Positions 26,354-34,103 of a stretch of DNA of 64,000 bases are shown one piece after another. The first letter of the stretch is position 1. Every line of letters begins with the position of its first letter. Under the pieces are notes generated by a model. The model saw only the letters and a list, made by a program, of their open reading frames with translations. It did not search any database and had not been told where the DNA came from. This DNA comes from UBA6109 sp035366835. GTDB taxonomy: Bacteria; Desulfobacterota; Syntrophia; Syntrophales; UBA6109. The stretch is taken from the NCBI GenBank assembly GCA_035366835.1, contig DAOSIS010000001.1:124001-188000 (forward strand), read 5' to 3'. The translations under genes were made by a program, and so were the position numbers.

Positions 26354-26437
26354 ATGTGTACGAAAGACAGGGGTCTTTCAACCATCGCCATAATTATCGG
26401 GATCATCATTATCCCCGACATAGAGGGGGCTGGCTGA
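26354..26437 (+). CDS. Ile-rich leader peptide of the second ilvB operon (27 aa)
   Basis: ATG 26354 to TGA 26435-26437 reads MCTKDRGLSTIAIIIGIIII then PDIEGAG: nine Ile codons among 27, eight of them in a 10-residue run, with one Leu and no Val. It stands between a good promoter and a 15-bp terminator hairpin, ahead of ilvB copy 2. This is a leader for isoleucine-responsive attenuation. Confidence 0.88.
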   Translation: MCTKDRGLSTIAIIIGIIIIPDIEGAG

Positions 26438-26466
26438 TGGTTTGCGCCTGATAGTTCGATTCGACA

Positions 26467-26506
26467 AAAAACCGTTACCAGCTCTCTGGTAACGGTTTTT
26501 GTTTTT
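26467..26506 (+). terminator. attenuator terminator of the second ilvB operon
   Basis: AAAAACCGTTACCAG (26467-26481) and CTGGTAACGGTTTTT (26486-26500) form a perfect 15-bp stem with a 4-base loop, followed by GTTTTT. It ends 40 bases before the GTG of ilvB copy 2. Confidence 0.92.
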
Positions 26507-26545
26507 GGGGAAAAAACGACCGTTCCTGCATCAGGGGGTGCTGAA

Positions 26546-28249
26546 GTGAAACTGACCGGTTCTGAGGTCCTCTTTCGGACCTTGCACAAAGAAGACGCGA
26601 ACACCATTTTCGGATATCCCGGCGGCAGCGTCATGGACATCTACGACGAGATGTTCCGCCAGAAGGACATCCGCCACATCCTCGTCCGCCACGAACAGGG
26701 CGCCATTCATGCCGCCGACGGTTACGCGCGGGCTTCCGGCAAGGTCGGGGTCTGCCTGGTCACTTCGGGGCCCGGCGCGACGAACACCGTCACCGGCATC
26801 GCCAATGCGTACGGAGACTCCATACCCGTCGTGGTCTTCACGGGACAGGTGCCGACGCACCTGATCGGAAACGACGCCTTCCAGGAGGTCGACATCACGG
26901 GCATCACGCGGTCCTGCACCAAGCACAACTACCTGGTCCGCAAGATCGAGGATCTCGCGCGGACGGTCCGCGAGGCATTCCACATCGCCCGCTCCGGCCG
27001 GCCCGGCCCCGTGCTGATCGATCTCCCCAAGGACGTCATGCAGTCTTCGATCGACGAGGGGGCAATCGAGGACGAGGTCCATCTGAACGGAACCTCGGCG
27101 CTGCCCGACATCGAGGAGGACTGCGTGCGGGCCTTCAAGCTGCTGAAGGAGGCGCGCCGCCCCCTCCTCTTCGTCGGCGGCGGCGTCATCCTCGGGAAAG
27201 CCTGCGATGACCTGCGGACCTTCGCCCGGCGTCTCCATGTCCCTGTCATCTCTTCCCTGATGGGATTGGGAGCGTTCCCCGGAACGGATCCCCTTTCCCT
27301 GGGCATGGTCGGCATGCACGGCACCTACTATGCGAACATGGCGATCAGCCACTGCGATCTCCTGTTCGCCGTCGGCGTCCGCTTCGATGACCGGGTCACG
27401 TCGAAACTCGAGGCCTTCGCCCCCCACGCCAAGATCGTTCACATCGACATCGATGCGGTTTCGCTCGAGAGAACCGTCCGCACCGATATTCCGATCCTCT
27501 CCGACTCCAAGCGGGCGCTCTCGATTTTCAACCGCCTGATGGCCGAAGCGTCCTTCTCCTACCCGCCCGACCAGACCCGGGAATGGCTGGAGCAGGTGGC
27601 CGCCTGGAAGAAGCGCGTCCCCCTCAGCTACTGCCGGAGCCAGCGGATCAAGCCCCAGTACGTGGTGGAGAAGCTGTTCGAGATCACCGGCGGGGACGCC
27701 ATCGTCACGACCGAAGTGGGCCAGAACCAGATGTGGGCCGCCCAGTTCTACAAGTTCGACCACCCCAATTCCTTCATCACCTCCGGAGGCTTGGGGGCGA
27801 TGGGATTCGGCTTCCCCGCCGCCATCGGCGCCCAGGTCGCCTGCCCGGACCGGACGGTGGTCGACATCGCCGGCGACGGCAGCATCCAGATGAACATCCA
27901 GGAACTGGCCACGGCCGTCACGCACCGGATCCCCGTGAAGGTCGTGATCCTCAACAACCTCTACCTGGGCATGGTGCGCCAGTGGCAGGAGCTCTACTAC
28001 GGCAAGCGATACTCGCAGTCGCATATCAACACCGGCCCCGACTTCGTGAAGCTGGCGGAGGCCTACGGCGCCGTCGGCCTCCGCACGGACAAGCCGGAGG
28101 AAGTCAAGAAGGTCCTGACCAAAGGCCTGAACACGGAGGGCCCCGTCTTCATGGATATCCGCGTCGAGCCGGAAGAGGGGGTCTACCCCATCGTGAAACC
28201 CGGCGCCCCGCTGACGGAGATGGATCTCGGAAAACCGGCCGTCCTATAA
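26546..28249 (+). CDS. ilvB: acetolactate synthase large subunit, copy 2 (567 aa)
   Basis: Second ThDP/FAD acetohydroxyacid synthase: catalytic Glu in 'ILVRHEQGAIHAADGYARAS', 'LVTSGPGATNTVTGIANA', and ThDP motif GDGSIQMNIQELAT...NNLYLGMVRQWQELYY. It is closer to the standard IlvB/IlvI family than copy 1 ('MVRQWQE' instead of 'MIRQMQD'). GTG start. Forms an operon with ilvN copy 2, 27 bases downstream; under the Ile-rich leader it may be the isozyme that favours acetohydroxybutyrate for isoleucine. Confidence 0.95.
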   Translation: MKLTGSEVLFRTLHKEDANTIFGYPGGSVMDIYDEMFRQKDIRHILVRHEQGAIHAADGYARASGKVGVCLVTSGPGATNTVTGIANAYGDSIPVVVFTGQVPTHLIGNDAFQEVDITGITRSCTKHNYLVRKIEDLARTVREAFHIARSGRPGPVLIDLPKDVMQSSIDEGAIEDEVHLNGTSALPDIEEDCVRAFKLLKEARRPLLFVGGGVILGKACDDLRTFARRLHVPVISSLMGLGAFPGTDPLSLGMVGMHGTYYANMAISHCDLLFAVGVRFDDRVTSKLEAFAPHAKIVHIDIDAVSLERTVRTDIPILSDSKRALSIFNRLMAEASFSYPPDQTREWLEQVAAWKKRVPLSYCRSQRIKPQYVVEKLFEITGGDAIVTTEVGQNQMWAAQFYKFDHPNSFITSGGLGAMGFGFPAAIGAQVACPDRTVVDIAGDGSIQMNIQELATAVTHRIPVKVVILNNLYLGMVRQWQELYYGKRYSQSHINTGPDFVKLAEAYGAVGLRTDKPEEVKKVLTKGLNTEGPVFMDIRVEPEEGVYPIVKPGAPLTEMDLGKPAVL

Positions 28250-28276
28250 CGAACACGCCAGAAAGGTGATGGTTCC

Positions 28277-28765
28277 ATGAGCAAGAGAGAAGCCGCCATA
28301 TCGATCGTCGTCAACAACAAGCCCGACGTGCTGGCCAGGATCGCCGGCACCTTCAGCGGCCGCGGGTTCAACATCGAGAGCATCTCGGCCAATGTTACCC
28401 GTGATCCCGCGATCACCAAGATCATCATCACCACGATCGGCACCCAGGACACGATCACGAAGATCGAAAAACAGATCAACCGGCTCGTGGACGTCCTCGT
28501 TGCCCGCGACATCTCGGTCGACGAGGCCGTGCAGCGGGAGATGCTCCTCATCCGGATGAAGCCCGCCGCCGCGGACCGGAACGACCTGTACAAAGCCGTC
28601 ATCACGAATGGCTGGAAAATCATCGGCCAGGATGATACGTATCTGTTCATCGAGGTGACGGGCGAACGGGAGGATATCGACCGGGCATTGGCCGTGCTGG
28701 AGCCCCTGGGGATGGAGGATTTCAGCCGCACGGGCACCGTCGTGATCGAGCGTCGGGGGCCGTGA
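28277..28765 (+). CDS. ilvN: acetolactate synthase small subunit, copy 2 (162 aa)
   Basis: ACT-domain regulatory subunit: 'AAISIVVNNKPDVLARIAGT', FSGRGFNIESISANVTRD and, in the C-terminal half, 'VQREMLLIRMKPAAADRND'. 'GRGFNIESIS' is the common IlvH signature that binds valine. It pairs with ilvB copy 2 and is followed by a hairpin and ilvC. Confidence 0.95.
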   Translation: MSKREAAISIVVNNKPDVLARIAGTFSGRGFNIESISANVTRDPAITKIIITTIGTQDTITKIEKQINRLVDVLVARDISVDEAVQREMLLIRMKPAAADRNDLYKAVITNGWKIIGQDDTYLFIEVTGEREDIDRALAVLEPLGMEDFSRTGTVVIERRGP

Positions 28766-28802
28766 CCCCGCCCGGCCCGTAAATCGTTGCGGACACAAGA
28801 CA

Positions 28803-28836
28803 CCGCCGCCCCTGCGGCGGAATTTTCTTTTTTTCC
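28803..28836 (+). terminator. terminator-like hairpin between ilvN (copy 2) and ilvC
   Basis: CCGCCGC (28803-28809) and GCGGCGG (28814-28820) make a 7-bp GC stem with a 4-base loop, followed by AATTTTCTTTTTTT. It may separate or attenuate ilvC from the ilvBN transcript. Confidence 0.65.
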
Positions 28837-28865
28837 AAGTCAATGCAAAAGCAAAGGAGGTTATC

Positions 28866-29915
28866 ATGGCAAAGATCCAGATCGGAAAGGTGGTCGAGGA
28901 GGTCATCACCGCGGAGGAATTCACGCTGCAGAAGGCCCGCGAGGTCCTGAAGAAAGAAACGGTGGCGGTCATCGGCTACGGAGTCCAGGGACAGGGACAG
29001 GCCCTCAACATGCGCGACAACGGCGTCCGCGTCATCGTCGGCGAGGGCGACTATTCCTGGAAGAAGGCCATTGCCGACGGCTTCGTGCCCGGCGAGACGC
29101 TTTTCCCGCCCGAGGAAGCCGCCGCACGCGGCACGATCCTTCAGTATCTTCTGTCAGACGCCGGCCAGAAGGAGATGTGGCCGGAACTGAAGCCCCATCT
29201 GACCAAGGGGAAGGCCCTGTATTTCTCCCACGGTTTCTCCATCGTCTACAAGGAGCAGACCGGCGTGATTCCCCCGGCGGACATCGACGTGATCCTCGTC
29301 GCCCCCAAGGGTGCGGGCCGGACCGTGCGCGCCAATTTCCTGGCCGGCAGCGGAATCAACTCGAGCTACGCCGTCTTTCAGGACGCCACAGGAAAGGCGA
29401 AGGAACGCACCTTGGCGGTCGGCATCGCGATCGGCTCCGGGTATCTGTTCCCCACCACCTTCGAGAAGGAAGTCTACAGCGATCTGACGGGCGAGCGCGG
29501 CGTGCTGATGGGGTGTCTGGCGGGTGTCCTGGAGGCCCAGTACAACCTCCTGCGCAAGCACGGCCACAGCCCATCGGAGGCCTTCAATGAGACCGTCGAA
29601 GAACTGACCCAGAGCCTGATGCCGCTGGTCGCCGAAAACGGCATGGACTGGATGTACGCCAACTGCAGCACGACCGCCCAGCGCGGCGCGCTCGACTGGA
29701 AGAACCGCTTCCGCGACGCCGTCGTCCCGGTCTTCGACGAGCTCTACGGGCGCGTCGTATCGGGCAAGGAGACGGCCGTCGTGCTGGACGTGAACAGCCA
29801 GCCCGGTTACCGCGACCGGCTCCAGAAGGAACTGGACGAGATCAAGAACAGCGAGATGTGGCAGGCCGGTGCGGCCGTGCGCGCGCTGCGTCCGGAGCGC
29901 CGGAAGAAGAAGTAG
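28866..29915 (+). CDS. ilvC: ketol-acid reductoisomerase (349 aa)
   Basis: Second step of Val/Leu/Ile synthesis: Mg-dependent alkyl migration and NAD(P)H reduction. The Rossmann motif reads 'VAVIGYGVQGQGQALNMRDN' instead of the common GYGSQGHAHALNL, which places it in the longer, QGQGQ-type branch. 'LSDAGQKEMWPELKPHL', 'SHGFSIVYKEQTGVIPPADI', and the metal-binding 'DLTGERGVLMGCLAGVLEA' follow. AAGGAGG is 6 bases before the ATG. Confidence 0.95.
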   Translation: MAKIQIGKVVEEVITAEEFTLQKAREVLKKETVAVIGYGVQGQGQALNMRDNGVRVIVGEGDYSWKKAIADGFVPGETLFPPEEAAARGTILQYLLSDAGQKEMWPELKPHLTKGKALYFSHGFSIVYKEQTGVIPPADIDVILVAPKGAGRTVRANFLAGSGINSSYAVFQDATGKAKERTLAVGIAIGSGYLFPTTFEKEVYSDLTGERGVLMGCLAGVLEAQYNLLRKHGHSPSEAFNETVEELTQSLMPLVAENGMDWMYANCSTTAQRGALDWKNRFRDAVVPVFDELYGRVVSGKETAVVLDVNSQPGYRDRLQKELDEIKNSEMWQAGAAVRALRPERRKKK

Positions 29916-29937
29916 GAAGGAGCCTGTACCGTCCATG

Positions 29938-29977
29938 AAAAAGACCCGACACGCAAAGGCGCGCCGGGTCTTTTTTT
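29938..29977. terminator. bidirectional terminator between ilvC and the acyltransferase gene
   Basis: AAAAAGACCCG (29938-29948) and CGGGTCTTTTT (29965-29975) form an 11-bp stem with A-run and T-run at either end, fitting the two converging genes. Confidence 0.85.
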
Positions 29978-29992
29978 CTCCTGCAGCCGGTT

Positions 29993-31015
29993 TCAGGAAT
30001 GCTCGGCCGACCAGCGGTACCGGTCATCGAGCATCTCGTTGATGCTTTCCATGACGATCCGCGTCACCGCCTCGAACTGCTCGCGGTGTTTCATCTGGGA
30101 TTCGCGGGAAAGCAGCTTGAACGACTCCTCGATCCGGAACGGCCTGAGCTTCCCGTCCAGAGAAAGGGGCTCTCCGACGCGGTAGACGATCCGACCGCTG
30201 CGGGCGAAGGGCAGGCTGTCGGGATAGACCTGTTCGGAGTTGTTGCAGGCGACGGGAACGACCTTCTTCCCCGTGTAGAGGGCAAGCTGGGCAAGACCGG
30301 TCCTCCCCTGTCCCAGTTGGACCGACCGCGTGCCCTCGGGAAAGATGATCAGATTCAATCCCTTTTCACAGAGGGCCGTACAGCTGATTTCCGCGACTCG
30401 TTCCATGATCTTCTCATAGTAGCCGCGCAGGGCCTCGGCACAGCGATCCGCCACGGCCGAAAGGGCTTCGGCCGCCGCCGCCGGATAGGCCGACACCTGC
30501 TCCCGGCCGCCGCCGATCGTCTCGCGGATATACTCGCCCATGGCCGAGAGGGCTTCAGCCGCCGCTGCCGGATAAGCCGACATCTTTTCGTACCTGCCGT
30601 CGATCACGTCCCGGATCGTCCGGTAGAGCGGTTTTTCCAGCCTTCTCTTGAAACGCTTCCGGTAGAATTCCTCGAGGAGATATCCCATGGACGGCACGGG
30701 AATGCCGTTGCACAGGTCGAGCCCCCTGCCCAGGAGGGCGTTGCGGTAGTACTTTCCCTTGACCCAGACGGTCGTGAAGGGAAATTCCTTCATTTTCCAC
30801 AGCCGGTACTGGAACGGCCAGTAGTTGAAACGGTCCGTGTGGTTCATGGCGAAGATGACGTTCTCCCCGCGCGGGATGCGCTCGGCGCCCTCCAGGCAGA
30901 TCTCCACCTTCTGGAACCAGCGGTAATTCGGAGTGAGCAGCAGATTCGCCACGATCCGCTGGCCGATGGGGTTCTTCGCCAGTTTGATTCTTTTCAGATA
31001 CTCCAGGTCAACCAT
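29993..31015 (-). CDS. PlsC-like 1-acylglycerol-3-phosphate acyltransferase with internal repeat (340 aa)
   Basis: Acyltransferase motifs NHTDRFNYW (H59) and FPEGTRS (about 225-231) are present, but the Asp that usually stands five after the motif I His is Asn64 here. Between them lies an insert holding two identical 13-residue units SAYPAAAAEALSA at 146-158 and 175-187, spaced 29 residues. The gene ends the kdn-hldD-kdsB run; its product could acylate a lipid precursor or lipid A-related molecule. Start ATG 31015 directly after the kdsB end, 30 bases away. Confidence 0.75.
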   Translation of the reverse strand: MVDLEYLKRIKLAKNPIGQRIVANLLLTPNYRWFQKVEICLEGAERIPRGENVIFAMNHTDRFNYWPFQYRLWKMKEFPFTTVWVKGKYYRNALLGRGLDLCNGIPVPSMGYLLEEFYRKRFKRRLEKPLYRTIRDVIDGRYEKMSAYPAAAAEALSAMGEYIRETIGGGREQVSAYPAAAAEALSAVADRCAEALRGYYEKIMERVAEISCTALCEKGLNLIIFPEGTRSVQLGQGRTGLAQLALYTGKKVVPVACNNSEQVYPDSLPFARSGRIVYRVGEPLSLDGKLRPFRIEESFKLLSRESQMKHREQFEAVTRIVMESINEMLDDRYRWSAEHS

Positions 31016-31045
31016 CGCTTGTCGCCCCCCGTCTTGTCCTTTTTC

Positions 31046-31819
31046 TTAAAAATCGGCCGGCGCCTTCCCGCTGCGCAGACGAACGAGGATGTCCCGCACC
31101 CTCGCGAGTTCCTGCGGCGTATCCACTTCCACGGAATCGAATTCCGTCACGGCGACCTTGACGCGATAACCGAACTCCAGCGCCCGGAGCTGCTCCAGCG
31201 CCTCGAGTTTTTCCAGGGTCCCGCCGGGCAGTCCGGAAAAGGTGTCCAGGAAACCGCGGCGGTAGGCGTAGATCCCGTGGTGCTTGTAGTAGTCGGCGTG
31301 CAGCCCCGGGTCCCGGACATAGGGAATCGTGGCCCGCGAAAAATAGAGGGCGAATCCCCGCGCATCGACAGCCACCTTCACGGCGTTCGGATGCGTGATC
31401 TCTTCCTCCCGGACGATCCGGTAGATCAGCGTGGACATCGGGATGGCGGGGTCGCCCCGGAGCGGCGCAACCACCTGGTCGACCTGGACGGGCTCGAACA
31501 GCGGCTGGTCCCCCTGGATGTTGACGACGATGTCCCCTTCCGCCAGCCCCAGGCCGGCGACGGCCTCGGCGATCCGGTCGGTGCCGGACCGGTGCCGCGG
31601 CGACGTCATGATCGCCCGTCCTCCGAACCGCTCGACGGCGGCGAAGATCCGCTCGTCGTCCGTCGCCACGGCGGCATAGGTGACGATGGGCGAGCGCAGG
31701 ACCCTCTCGTAGACGTGCTGGATCATGGGTTTGCCCAGGAGGTCGGCGAGGGGCTTCCCCTCGAACCGCGAAGAGGAGTACCGGGACGGGATGATGCAGA
31801 CGATCTTCTCCGCGCTCAT
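31046..31819 (-). CDS. kdsB: CMP-Kdo synthetase, probably acting on 8-amino-Kdo (257 aa)
   Basis: Activates Kdo-type sugar with CTP for LPS inner core. Motifs: 'CIIPSRYSSSRFEGKPLADL', 'RSGTDRIAEAV', 'IVVNIQGDQPLFEP' and 'KHHGIYAYRR'. Its ATG overlaps hldD by 4 bases, and kdnA and kdnB, the genes that make 8-amino-Kdo, lie just upstream. In Shewanella oneidensis, KdsB from such a cluster prefers the 8-amino sugar, so the same may hold here (inference). Confidence 0.93.
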   Translation of the reverse strand: MSAEKIVCIIPSRYSSSRFEGKPLADLLGKPMIQHVYERVLRSPIVTYAAVATDDERIFAAVERFGGRAIMTSPRHRSGTDRIAEAVAGLGLAEGDIVVNIQGDQPLFEPVQVDQVVAPLRGDPAIPMSTLIYRIVREEEITHPNAVKVAVDARGFALYFSRATIPYVRDPGLHADYYKHHGIYAYRRGFLDTFSGLPGGTLEKLEALEQLRALEFGYRVKVAVTEFDSVEVDTPQELARVRDILVRLRSGKAPADF

Positions 31820-32802
31820 AGGTATGCGTCCGCCTGAAGCAGGTGACCCCGGACGTAGTCCGCAACGGCCTCTTCGAGGGACCGGAATTTCCTGCGGCAG
31901 CCGGCGGCGCGCAGCTTGCCCATCCGGGCCTGCGTGAGATACTGGTACTGGTCACGGATCGCCTCGGGCATCTCGATATAGACGATCTTCGCCGGCCGAT
32001 CCATCGCGGCAAAGACGGCGCCGGCGAGGTCGTTCCACGTCCGCGCCTTGCCCGTTCCGAGGTTGAAGATGCCGTTGGCCTCGGGATGGTCGAGGAACCA
32101 CTTCAGGATCTCGACGACGTCCTTGACGTAGACGAAGTCCCTCATCTGCCCGCCGTCGGGATAGGGCTCGCGGTACGATTTGAAGAGCCGTACGGACCCC
32201 GTGTCCCGGATCTGCTCATAGGCCTTGTGGACGACGCTCCGCATGTCCCCCTTGTGGTACTCCTGGGGGCCGAAGACGTTGAAGAACTTGATCCCGGCGA
32301 CCTTCTTTTCCCAGCCCCGGCGCAGGACCCAGAGGTCGAAGATCTGTTTGGAGTATCCGTAGGCGTTGATGGGCAGGAGGGCCGGCGTGACGTCATCGTC
32401 GTCGGAAAAGCCCTGCGATCCGTCGCCGTAGGTCGCCGCGGAACTGGCGTACAGGAAGCGGATCCCCTTCCGAACCGCCCATTCGGCGAGACGGAGGGTG
32501 TAGCGGTAGTTGTTCTCCATGAGGAAGTCCGCATCGCGTTCCGTCGTCGCGGAGCAGGCGCCCATGTGGACGACCGCCCGGACGGGAAAGGACACGCGGC
32601 CCTCTTGAACCATGCGCAGGAAGGCGTCCTTGTGGAGGTAGTCGACGAAGCGGCGCTTGGCGATGTTCTTCCACTTGTCCGCGGCGCCCAGTTCGTCGAC
32701 GATGACGATGTCCTCGATTCCGGCGGCGTTGAGCTGCCACACGAAGGCGCTGCCGATGAAGCCGGCGCCCCCGGTGACGACGATCATGCCTTTCTTGCCC
32801 AT
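31816..32802 (-). CDS. hldD: ADP-L-glycero-D-manno-heptose 6-epimerase (328 aa)
   Basis: Short-chain dehydrogenase/epimerase with N-terminal 'VVTGGAGFIGSAFVWQLN' and the active-site Y-x3-K in 'NAYGYSKQIFD'. 'MGACSATTERDADFLMENNY' and 'FFNVFGPQEYHKGDMRSVVH' are HldD-specific. Supplies heptose for the LPS core. Coupled to kdsB downstream and 27 bases after kdnA upstream. Confidence 0.94.
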   Translation of the reverse strand: MGKKGMIVVTGGAGFIGSAFVWQLNAAGIEDIVIVDELGAADKWKNIAKRRFVDYLHKDAFLRMVQEGRVSFPVRAVVHMGACSATTERDADFLMENNYRYTLRLAEWAVRKGIRFLYASSAATYGDGSQGFSDDDDVTPALLPINAYGYSKQIFDLWVLRRGWEKKVAGIKFFNVFGPQEYHKGDMRSVVHKAYEQIRDTGSVRLFKSYREPYPDGGQMRDFVYVKDVVEILKWFLDHPEANGIFNLGTGKARTWNDLAGAVFAAMDRPAKIVYIEMPEAIRDQYQYLTQARMGKLRAAGCRRKFRSLEEAVADYVRGHLLQADAYL

Positions 32803-32829
32803 CCTCTATGCCTTCCTGCCGCCCTGCCC

Positions 32830-34032
32830 TCAAAGGGCGCGCGCCGCCCTGGCGATCGCCTGGCGGATCCCGTCGATCCTCTCCTGCGGCATGATGACCG
32901 ACATCCCGATGGTGAGCGTCCTGCCGAGGATGTCTTCCGCCCGCGGGATATCCTTGCGGTCGTAAACGGGCGGCCGGCTGTTCATGGGGCTTTCGAAGGG
33001 GAAGCGCTTCGAGTTCGCCGTGGAGCGGGCCAGGAAGTGCTCCCAGTTGGGAACGTAGTGCCAGAGGTTGTCCTTCCAGCAGACCGTGTCGAGCCCCGCC
33101 TCCTTGAGCGCTTTCTGATAACGGCGCCGCAGGTCTTCGCTGGGCAGGTTGAAGCACAGGAACGTCGCGGAATCGCCATCCGGATCCGGCAGTTCCCGGA
33201 ACCCGACGCCCTTGACCTCGGCCAGGGCGTCCTTGACGGCCTTCTTATTCTTCTTCTGGAGCGCGATGAGGCCGTCGAGCTTGCGGAGCTGCGCCAGGCC
33301 GAGCGCTCCCTGCAGTTCGTTCATCCGGTAGTTGAATCCGAGGATGGTCCTGCCTTCCATGGCGCGGGGCACGCTGGGGTTGTGGTCGTGGCCGTGGTCG
33401 TGGTACCACTCGGAACGCAGGTAGAGCTCCCGGTTGTTCGTGAGCACCATCCCGCCTTCGCCCGTCGTCACCGTCTTCACGTAGTCGAAGCTGAAACTCC
33501 CCATGTCGCCGAAGGTGCCGAGCTTTTTGCCGCGGAACGAGGCCCCGCATCCCTGGGCGTTGTCTTCCAGGACGAGGAGGTTCCGGGACCGCGCCTTCTC
33601 GACGATCCGGTCGATGTGCGCCGCCGAGCCGCACATGTGCACGGGAATGACGGCCTTCGTGCCCGGCGACAGCTTCCGCTCGATGTCCCCGGGATCGAGG
33701 TTCAGGGTCTCGTCGATGTCCGCCATGACCGGAACCGCCCCCACTTCGAGGACGGATTCGTAGGTCGCCAGGAACGTGAAGGCCGGCACGATGACCTCAT
33801 CGCCGGGGCAGACGTCCATCGCCGTGAGCGCCACCTTGAGCGCGGCGGAGCCCGAGGTCACGCCCAGGGCGAACTTCGCCCCACAGTACTTCGCAAAGTC
33901 TTCCTCGAACTGGCGGACCTTATAGATCCCGCGGCGTTCCTTGTCGAAGCCGTACCGCATCAGAATTCCCGTCTCCAGGACGTCCTGCACTTCCTTCATT
34001 TCTTCCTTGCCGATCAGTTCAGCGCCTGCCAT
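32830..34032 (-). CDS. kdnA: 8-amino-3,8-dideoxy-manno-octulosonate transaminase, KdnA-like (400 aa)
   Basis: PLP-dependent aminotransferase of the DegT/DnrJ/StrS fold. The PLP lysine is in 'SFDYVKTVTTGEGGMVLTNN'. 'GVTSGSAALKVAL', 'DEVIVPAFTFLATYESVLEV' and 'LEDNAQGCGASFRGKK' are conserved. With the neighbouring Fe-dependent dehydrogenase and kdsB it fits KdnA, which aminates 8-oxo-Kdo to Kdo8N. Start ATG 34032 with GGGAGG about 8 bases upstream; an ATG at 34050 is possible. Confidence 0.88.
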   Translation of the reverse strand: MAGAELIGKEEMKEVQDVLETGILMRYGFDKERRGIYKVRQFEEDFAKYCGAKFALGVTSGSAALKVALTAMDVCPGDEVIVPAFTFLATYESVLEVGAVPVMADIDETLNLDPGDIERKLSPGTKAVIPVHMCGSAAHIDRIVEKARSRNLLVLEDNAQGCGASFRGKKLGTFGDMGSFSFDYVKTVTTGEGGMVLTNNRELYLRSEWYHDHGHDHNPSVPRAMEGRTILGFNYRMNELQGALGLAQLRKLDGLIALQKKNKKAVKDALAEVKGVGFRELPDPDGDSATFLCFNLPSEDLRRRYQKALKEAGLDTVCWKDNLWHYVPNWEHFLARSTANSKRFPFESPMNSRPPVYDRKDIPRAEDILGRTLTIGMSVIMPQERIDGIRQAIARAARAL

Positions 34033-34103
34033 TGATTTTCCTCCCATCAAGTCTTGCCGGCCGGTGGAGAAGGATGCGCGGCCGGGTGTTGTTCGTCGGC
34101 CCT

